DNA of 64,000 bases. It comes from Andalucia godoyi. Its lineage: Eukaryota > Discoba > Jakobea > Jakobida > Andaluciidae. Location: positions 62,001 to 126,000 of the forward strand of contig VRVR01000048.1 of assembly GCA_009859145.1 (NCBI GenBank), written 5' to 3'. Below, in pieces: positions 59,001 through 64,000 of this stretch (position 1 is the stretch's first letter; each line of letters begins with the position of its first letter). The position numbers and the translations under genes are program-made. The notes under the pieces were generated by a model that worked only from the letters and a program-made list of their open reading frames with translations, did not search any database and was not told the DNA's origin.

Positions 59001-59112
59001 GGGGCATGTTCCTCTAAATGCCGATGAGGATGTCGAATATCACCCCATGTTGACAACAACACAGTACGCTGTGGGCCCGTCCACGGCGCAGGAGCTTCGT
59101 TCAGTCCAATAA
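56080..59112 (+). CDS. membrane-anchored subtilisin-like serine protease (S8)
   Basis: 1010 residues: signal peptide (MRNLFLVCSIILAFSLCFGA), a 250-residue pro-region, then the S8 catalytic domain with Asp290 (AIADSGMDY), His339 (GDHGSHVGG), oxyanion Asn474 (AAGNAG) and Ser667 (SGTSMATP). Two Cys-rich insertions (CACGLDSTGQLIPCECD; CSTTSYCGGDPTSCGCS) interrupt the catalytic domain. A C-terminal beta-rich domain (about 780-910, with TLTWTDPPA and LVNDLDLEV) resembles that of Dictyostelium TagB-type and fervidolysin-like subtilases. A membrane helix (LALIVVSVCVVVIASVLAGV) and a short basic tail end the protein. It is likely a surface or endolysosomal protease. Confidence 0.93.
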   Translation: MRNLFLVCSIILAFSLCFGAARRPLRRTAFEDLSTSSSASPVLQQYKQSDLRDRSLLMFGRVPTNSADAHKGTKLPSELKRSWQAGFAGKRWHGFVSRFEQFAGDHDSFFVKFRSQITEDTLKDVFAVLDVDMSNQEYEYVPHDCLLMFLSIQQASKLTSLSTVLAVFPVQSQWKPSSLDSSLNIHVVSFAKGSTSVRFTKTIMSSLPGDHEAIGHSQDSRLLFVRSSNPTELLVLLHLPHVISISSVFPKNLLNDAGNKIVSVGNASSNANPYSLYLSGQGQKVAIADSGMDYTSCYFVGSDIASVEVHRNMFVVNSNLSRVPGYWSFMDAHWENGDHGSHVGGTIAGKFLIPSAVDNFALHRQNGIASNTQLLVTDIGCDTVDGCACGLDSTGQLIPCECDASKGSKCEMGALGLPFDWNKHLFPFSHDNGFNIMSNSWGDAENQYTGDSSQAIDAYVSANRNFLVLFAAGNAGQMRSISSQANSKNSVVVGASRTGKQDFLYLYSSVIDWVAESKTWGEAFAVQVLGCSPQSTKQECVYFLSNNFDGCSTTSYCGGDPTSCGCSYDDGKSIWDLGELACKKCVITRLEKSDERLYSVENLAAFSSKGPAADGRIKPEVIAPGDAIASSRAYEEALNGNTCGHGYRAILTDTNLGSHLDVKSGTSMATPLTAGYAALLKEYLSEYYPNRVGAPNSGTDGIPNPSAALLRALLVQSAEPMMGLYTLVDTEDPKKFIFMPLDNPYAQGFGRILLENIIPLNGDVGLTTRVLSDETMSLSTGEVKTFQFVVDPSDPVIAGKSQTQIRVTLTWTDPPATAGSKIALVNDLDLEVKYGAETRLGNDAFNIETIKNYNEHDRLNNVERVIIMDPTLYTGTYSISVTGYSVPQGPQSFALVVSYGKSGYQQPLFSWNGMSRGGNSDSVFSGTGGSSKDGPSSRTLALIVVSVCVVVIASVLAGVYIYRRRNLLGRAGGLGHVPLNADEDVEYHPMLTTTQYAVGPSTAQELRSVQ

Positions 59113-60277
59113 GAACCGACAGCGTAAACCTTAAAGAAACATAGTCGAATGCATGAGCTTTTGCAATTCCGTCTACTTTCCAAGGGTCGCCGCGTCGTTT
59201 TCCGTGGAAGACGGATTCTGCAAGGAAATTCGACTTGACAACAGGTCCGACAGCAAATGGTAACCGTCGATGGCATTTGACTCGTCAACTTGCGAAAAGC
59301 GAGCTTCGTGGTCAGCAATGTAATGACATCGTTCAAAAACAGAAAGGCTGGAGAGAACTGGCGAATGCCAATACCTGTTCTTAACATCAGACGTTCTAGG
59401 AATTCGCAGACGAGAAAACGTTTGCAAGAGTTTCCCCATCGTATACTGAAGAGCTTGTAATCGAAAGCCAGTCGAACAATTCGACAGCAGAAAGACACGC
59501 TGGAGAAAAAGAAAGATGTGGAAGACGACGAGGAACTGGAGGAGAGGAAAAAGAAAAGGCCCACTTATGCTGGGGGGGAGGGGGGGTTGCTGATTCCTTT
59601 CGCTACAGCAGGAAACAACCGTTGAATAACATAACTCGTCATCGTCATGCATACGGAAGTATGCGTAAACAGACACGGTCAATGCTGGCCTGTGACACAC
59701 GCTCCGCATTTTCGACACTCTTTAACGCAACATCCGTAGCCATCCATCATTCGTTCAGCGCACTGCCAAGAGGCGAACTTCCAAGACACGATCTCTAATC
59801 CCCAGCACGCAGGGTAGCCAACCCCAAGCAGAAGCCTCAGGGACCGTCTCTTGCAGAACTCGTGGTTTTCTGCTACGATACACCAGGCGCAGTCGCAGTC
59901 GCAGTCGCAGTCGCAAAACCCCGCCGTCTTCCTACCGCCTCTTCCTCTCGTATCTCCAGCTGCATCAATCGCTGCAACTGAGGACACGAAAGCGCCTGCT
60001 GCTAGGGCCGCCAGAATCAAAAAAATGCACCCTTCTCAGGAACAACGTGTCATGCTGAGAAAGTGGCTCACCGATTGATCGAGATTGGAGCGGAGCGCGG
60101 AACATTTATCTGAAGAACGCCGTGAGGCGTGTTGGGGCCTATCCCGTTCCCGGCAACGGGATGCAAGATTGAATATGCATGTCTATTCGTAGGTATGCAT
60201 GTTCAGTGCATAATGTAGGCGTCGCAGCTTTCTACACAGTCTGGCTGAAAGAGTCATAAGCTTTCAATACTCACAAC
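59113..60277. other. intergenic region containing Fanzor relic C
   Basis: 1.17 kb between the subtilase and the SNase-like gene stop. Contains a G-run (59571-59588), (CGCAGT)n at 59889-59914, and relic C (59990-60221). A Cys-rich minus-strand ORF (59679-60020) lacks an ATG and overlaps the relic, so I do not call it a gene. Confidence 0.55.
59990..60221 (+). pseudogene. relic C: TnpB/Fanzor with N-terminus fused to C-terminus by deletion
   Basis: Plus strand. Bases up to 60078 encode RIKKMHPSQEQRVMLRKWLTD, the typical TnpB/Fanzor start (K-x-x-P-x-x-E-Q-x-x-x-L-x-x-W). Directly after a TGA, in another frame (60074-60172), come DRDWSGARNIYLKNAVRRVG and a short tail to a stop, which is the extreme C-terminus. 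Everything between, including RuvC-I/II and the zinc ribbon, is missing. The 3' flank (60177-60221) ends AATGTAGGCG like relic A and the gap edge. This is a deletion derivative, possibly a non-autonomous copy mobilised in trans. Confidence 0.8.
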
Positions 60278-60889
60278 CTACGAAGCACCCTCTCGAATCT
60301 TCTTCTTGTACTCTCTGGGAGACTCAAAGTTCTTTTGCACCCACATTCCGAGTTTCTTGCTTTTTGCAATAGCCACATATCGATCAAATACTTCCTTGCC
60401 ACAGTCGCCATAAAGTGCTCCTTTTCCTTCGTAGACCACTGCCCATCCATTTCTCGCCATTTCCAGAGAAACATTCCGCCTTCCAACAAAAACATCCCCA
60501 ACTATTCGTCCATACTGATCACGAGACAACACACGAACTCGCACATGTTTCCCGTCGACCAATGCTGTTAAAAACTGCTTCGCCTCTTCGGCAAACGGCT
60601 GTCCAGGATTTCCAAAATGCGGCGCTTCCGGAGCATCCACGCCACACACACGGACATGCAGCGTCTCTGCAGAAAACCGAGAAAGCGAAACTCGGAAATT
60701 ATCACTATCCACAACCTTGAAAACGCGGCCAGACAGCACTCGACCCATATCAAAATCATGCCGAGTAAGGTCGTCTCCTACTCGGACATAGCCAAACAAG
60801 CGCTTGAATCGTGCTAGCATGTCCTCTGGACCTCCAGTAGCTGATGATAATAAGTTGTTTGTTCGTATATTATTACTGCTTGTTCGCAT
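60278..60889 (-). CDS. staphylococcal nuclease-like (SNase) protein
   Basis: 203 residues. The OB-fold nuclease core is evident: SGRVFKVVDSDNFRV, LHVRVCGVDAPEAPHFGNPG, VRVRVLSRDQYGRIVGDVFV and LEMARNGWAVVYEGK. The catalytic Arg/Glu equivalents lie in RVCGVDAPE and the calcium-site Asp in VDSDNFR. Resemblance is to fungal LCL3 and plant CAN nucleases rather than Tudor-SN. A hydrophobic anchor is not obvious; the ATG at 60889 is the first in frame, and an upstream spliced exon could supply one. Its substrate is presumably DNA or RNA; the cellular role is unknown. Confidence 0.85.
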   Translation of the reverse strand: MRTSSNNIRTNNLLSSATGGPEDMLARFKRLFGYVRVGDDLTRHDFDMGRVLSGRVFKVVDSDNFRVSLSRFSAETLHVRVCGVDAPEAPHFGNPGQPFAEEAKQFLTALVDGKHVRVRVLSRDQYGRIVGDVFVGRRNVSLEMARNGWAVVYEGKGALYGDCGKEVFDRYVAIAKSKKLGMWVQKNFESPREYKKKIREGAS

Positions 60890-61124
60890 AATGTTTTTTT
60901 ATTTTCCGACTCGCATCGGCAATGCTCAAAAGTTGAGTTCACTTGAGCAGCAAGAAACAAATGACTCTCAGCCTGCACGCTGCGGCCGAGCTGTGCGCAC
61001 TGGAACTTTTCACTAGGCGGGAAGAATAACGATCTTTTTGGTCGGCCGTTTCGAACAGATAAAGTTTTAAAAGAAAAGCATTTCTGGCTGTTTTCGTAGA
61101 TTAAACTTGACATTCAATTACTGA

Positions 61125-63383
61125 ATGAAAATGGAAGACCGTTTGCAGTCCTCCCACGCAGTTTATACCTTGGCAGTGCGAGAATCTGTCTCCTCCTCCG
61201 TTTTCATTCTGCATGCAGTTAATCCCGGCTCTGTGCAGCCGCCCTCTGGCTCCACAGGAACGTCCATTGACTGTCAGCCATTGCTGCCTCACATTGAGCC
61301 ACTGCTGGATGCTTCCAGTAAGGCTGTTCTCCCGTTTCCTCCGTATGTTGTGAAGGACGGCGTCTTCATTGCATCGCATCTGCGTGAACTGTTTCTTCTG
61401 CGTCATGCAAAGGAGAGTGATGTTATGCAAGAAATCAACAAACTGCGAACGTCGGTTGTTATTGGACATTCCAAGTTGTCCCAACAGGAGTTCTTATCAA
61501 TGGTTACCGCTCTACTCGACAAATGGGCCATGTCCGCATCAGACTTGAAAACAGTGATCGAGCCGACTATTCCATTTTTTGCCTCGTTTCGTCGAAGTGT
61601 TGCAGATCGTCTGAAATCTATTTCTGAAATTCATGTATCTTCTGATGAACTTGGTGACACCCTTTTATTCTACGAATGGATACGATTTGCTCGTGGTTTC
61701 CAGTATGTGGCGTACGCCTCGAACAAGCAACCGTGGTGTTCTGCATCTTCCGAAAGAGAGCTTGAAGAAATGCGGATCAGCTGGAATTCTCTGGAGGTCA
61801 GTATTGAGCAAGAAAAAGAAAGAGAACTGTCATTGTCTACATCAATGATAAGAAGTCTTGATGAAGAGATCTCAGAAGTGCAACAATCAACGTCGAATTT
61901 CTTGTGTCTTATGGAACAAAAACGAGAGCTGCTAGAGTACCAGGTACGTTTGGATCGACTGTCGAAAGTCGAAATGAGGCTGGCCGAAATGAAGTCCCTG
62001 CGTGCTGAAAAAGAAGCAAAGCTGCAGTCTTTTCGAAATCGACTGGAAACGATGATGATAGATCACGCAGAACCGCCTCCTTTCCCTTTATCTCGGAACG
62101 TTTCGGAAAACAGAGATGTTCTCATCAATCTCAGAAACGAATTGGAAACGAAGGAACATCATCTGTTTTCTGAGATTTCCAGAGAAGAAAGGGCAGACAA
62201 TGAAGTTGTTCGTCTGCTATTGGAGGAATCGAAGGACGTTGAAATAGAGAATCTCTATGAGCGTCCGAAAGTGATAGAAAACGGCCCAGCGAAAGCGTCC
62301 GCAGGAAGCACGGGCATTTCCAGGCCAGCGATTCCTATCCAGGCACGCACTGGTGCAGCAGGCAATGCCTTCAAGAACGCAATCCCCTCGGCTTCCGATT
62401 CTCTCTGCAGGGATACTTCTGATTCCGAAGGCTGTCGATTGGAAGGCTTTCAGACGATGAGTGGTCATGACGATCTTGCTGACACTGCGAATGGCATGGA
62501 TTTCGATGACTCGATTGATGAGCTGCTTGTGCCCGAACCGATGCCTGTTGAACGGGTTCCCGTTCCCATCGGAATCAACAGTGTTGTGGAGAACGTGGGC
62601 GTTGGTGATGATTCGGATGTGGAGGGCTCCCACCTGCACGAAGACGAAGAGTATTTTTACGCTGTAGACTATCAAGATGGAGAGCTCGAAGAGGCCCCTC
62701 AACCTCTGCCCGAGATGAATCTAGAGATGTGGACAGGGGAGCCGCAGAATCCGGTGGTGGAGTTCGGTCAAAAAATGGCACGAATAAGAGCAGCTAAACT
62801 CGCTAAGCAACGGAAAGAAGATGCTCAAGCTGCGATTCGAGAGAGGGAAGCTCGGCGAGAAAAATTGCAAAGCCTAGAAGAGGAAAGAAAGAAACTGGCG
62901 CACACAAGGTCGCGTGTGTCCACTGACTTTCCTGCTGTCCCTTCCCAATCTATACCGTCTCGCAGACGCAGTTCTATTTCTCGGCCAATTGCTGACACGG
63001 ACCATGCTCAGTCAATTGCCTGGAAAGAAAGCGTACATGATTTGGGGAGCTCAAGGACGTCGTCGATGTCAGATGAATATAATCCAGAAAGCGTGACTTT
63101 CTCTGCAGAAGAGGCTAGACGAAAGGCTGCCTTGAGAGCATCTGAAGGCCTCAAAAAACTGAAGTCGCAGAAGGAAGCCGAAGAACTGCAGAAACAGAGA
63201 AAGAGAGACGAACAGTTTCGGAGACGGGATGAAAAGCTGAAGGAATTCTTGGAAAGGCAAAAGAATAAGGACCAAGACCTAATCTTCCCCGGGAGACAAT
63301 CCTCTCGATCTGCCGTCGTGGAATTGGAGCGTCCTGCTTGGGACAGTCGACCCGCAACTGCAGTGAGGAAACCGGATGGATAA
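61125..63383 (+). CDS. coiled-coil protein, family not recognised
   Basis: 752 residues starting MKMEDRLQSSHAVY. A globular N-terminal 220 residues (LSQQEFLSMVTALLDKWAMS) is followed by a coiled coil of about 140 residues (LEEMRISWNSLEVSIEQEKE; VEMRLAEMKSLRAEKEAKLQ), an acidic region (DDSDVEGSHLHEDEEYFYAV), and a C-terminal basic helical stretch (REARREKLQSLEEERKKLAH; SQKEAEELQKQRKRDEQF). The layout suits a cytoskeletal or centrosomal/ciliary scaffold, but there is no diagnostic motif. It is divergent from the SNase-like gene (235 bp). Confidence 0.75.
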   Translation: MKMEDRLQSSHAVYTLAVRESVSSSVFILHAVNPGSVQPPSGSTGTSIDCQPLLPHIEPLLDASSKAVLPFPPYVVKDGVFIASHLRELFLLRHAKESDVMQEINKLRTSVVIGHSKLSQQEFLSMVTALLDKWAMSASDLKTVIEPTIPFFASFRRSVADRLKSISEIHVSSDELGDTLLFYEWIRFARGFQYVAYASNKQPWCSASSERELEEMRISWNSLEVSIEQEKERELSLSTSMIRSLDEEISEVQQSTSNFLCLMEQKRELLEYQVRLDRLSKVEMRLAEMKSLRAEKEAKLQSFRNRLETMMIDHAEPPPFPLSRNVSENRDVLINLRNELETKEHHLFSEISREERADNEVVRLLLEESKDVEIENLYERPKVIENGPAKASAGSTGISRPAIPIQARTGAAGNAFKNAIPSASDSLCRDTSDSEGCRLEGFQTMSGHDDLADTANGMDFDDSIDELLVPEPMPVERVPVPIGINSVVENVGVGDDSDVEGSHLHEDEEYFYAVDYQDGELEEAPQPLPEMNLEMWTGEPQNPVVEFGQKMARIRAAKLAKQRKEDAQAAIREREARREKLQSLEEERKKLAHTRSRVSTDFPAVPSQSIPSRRRSSISRPIADTDHAQSIAWKESVHDLGSSRTSSMSDEYNPESVTFSAEEARRKAALRASEGLKKLKSQKEAEELQKQRKRDEQFRRRDEKLKEFLERQKNKDQDLIFPGRQSSRSAVVELERPAWDSRPATAVRKPDG

Positions 63384-63629
63384 ACACAGGAACAGGATTC
63401 GTGAGTCATGATTCCGTATGTCCATATGTCTGTACGCAGAAAACTGCCTTTTTGGGAAGTGATTTGATGAATCACGAATGCATCTCGTTGCGGCGAATGC
63501 TTCGTGATGATGCTCCGAATGTCCGAATCTGCAAGTCTTCGTTTGCTTTTTATCTGGTCTGCAAGAACGTCGTCTCGGTGGTGTGGATACACACCTGGAC
63601 TAGATCAAGTCTTCAAGCAAACTGCTCAG

Positions 63630-64000
63630 ATGAAGTGCATTATTCTTTTGACGCTTTTTTGTGTATATACATTCTCATTCGGCAGTTGCTTGGACGTCAG
63701 TGCGCATACGCGTCGATTAGAAACGGCATTACCAGCATTTTCTTTTGGAGAATTTCCGCTTCTTTACAAATCTCCGGGAGCAGAAACGTTGTGTAAATCT
63801 GTCGGAGTTCTGAATGTCTCTTACCCAACTTATTATGATCTGCGCAAGCTGGTGTCGTTCGTCCAAGGAAACACTCTTGAGGTTTACTATGACCCGTTTG
63901 TACAATGTTTCGGTATGTGTCTGCGCAGTTCAATCTGGAACCAAATGTTGGAGAATCTTCGCCACTACTTACATCGAAAAAAGCCCAGTCTTCTCTTCGA
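63630..64000 (+). CDS. secreted or membrane protein, 5' part only
   Basis: From an ATG at 63630 a frame stays open for 123 codons to the window end. It begins MKCIILLTLFCVYTFSFGSC, a clean signal peptide, and continues SFGEFPLLYKSPGAETLCKS and SYPTYYDLRKLVSFVQGNTL. No stop is reached, so the gene runs out of the window. I do not recognise the family. A GGTATGTGTCTGCGCAG at about 63913 looks like paired splice sites but is too short to be an intron. Confidence 0.55.
   Translation, partial: MKCIILLTLFCVYTFSFGSCLDVSAHTRRLETALPAFSFGEFPLLYKSPGAETLCKSVGVLNVSYPTYYDLRKLVSFVQGNTLEVYYDPFVQCFGMCLRSSIWNQMLENLRHYLHRKKPSLLF

Noticed and set aside
59679-60020. Cys-rich 113-codon minus-strand ORF with a hydrophobic start
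   Set aside because: It starts with TTG, has no in-frame ATG upstream, its CDCDCDCD stretch is a hexanucleotide repeat, and it overlaps Fanzor relic C on the other strand.
63912-63928. GGTATGTGTCTGCGCAG as an intron
   Set aside because: Too short to be spliced; the reading frame continues through it.

Overview
The window is a piece of a nuclear genome from a unicellular eukaryote. Genes are monocistronic and sit on both strands. Several are split by short introns (about 110-160 bp) whose donor is GTATGT in eight of the nine coding introns I could place. The gene set is purely eukaryotic: 20S proteasome beta5, RuvBL2/reptin, dynamin, NTF2, eIF4E, ATG7, Rab geranylgeranyltransferase alpha, Spc24-like, an ISCA-type Fe-S protein and MAP3K/TKL kinases. 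A SHIPPO (PGPxxY) repeat protein suggests a ciliated or flagellated lineage. B12-dependent methylmalonyl-CoA mutase, GT10 fucosyltransferase and a PAS-linked class III cyclase fit a free-living heterotrophic protist or zoosporic organism. I cannot name the species.

Layout. 1-13 kb: PAS/adenylate cyclase (5' truncated), PPT1-like thioesterase, a large protein with a possible RasGEF-like fold, NTF2, dynamin-related GTPase, SH3/coiled-coil protein, Spc24-like protein. 13-27 kb: a five-exon gene with degenerate RRM-like repeats, a MEKK-type kinase, the SHIPPO-repeat protein, RuvBL2, a second RRM-like gene, an FkbM methyltransferase. 27-32.8 kb: an intact-looking hAT transposase followed by 3 kb without a recognisable gene. 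32.8-41 kb: TKL kinase with PB1 domain, RabGGTase alpha, AN1 zinc finger, mitochondrial ISCA-type protein, eIF4E, GT10 fucosyltransferase. 41.3-41.8 kb: a 435-base run of N. 42-64 kb: proteasome beta5, a repeat and IS607/Fanzor relic zone, a large membrane protein, ATG7, a second Fanzor relic, a small NDUFA4/B12D-like protein, methylmalonyl-CoA mutase, a Myb protein, a subtilase, a third Fanzor relic, an SNase-like nuclease, a coiled-coil protein, and the start of a secreted protein.

The most interesting layer is mobile DNA. Three decayed TnpB/Fanzor fragments are visible; the one at 43.8-44.6 kb lies beside a MerR-like helix-turn-helix typical of IS607 TnpA. A terminal motif shared by two relics also sits at the right edge of the N run, so the assembly gap may hide another copy. 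Separately, a 220-bp segment occurs twice at about 99% identity (4210-4429 and, inverted, 16560-16779). Each copy lies just upstream of an unrelated gene and carries a plausible splice donor on one strand and a small basic ORF (MAPKRG) on the other. Diverged copies occur at about 43.4 kb and 25.3 kb. This looks like a mobile promoter/5'-exon unit and deserves follow-up.

Otherwise the genes are independent housekeeping and signalling loci with no operon-like organisation. Start codons were taken as the first ATG consistent with domain boundaries. Exon structures were deduced by eye from GT/AG sites, reading-frame continuity and family conservation.
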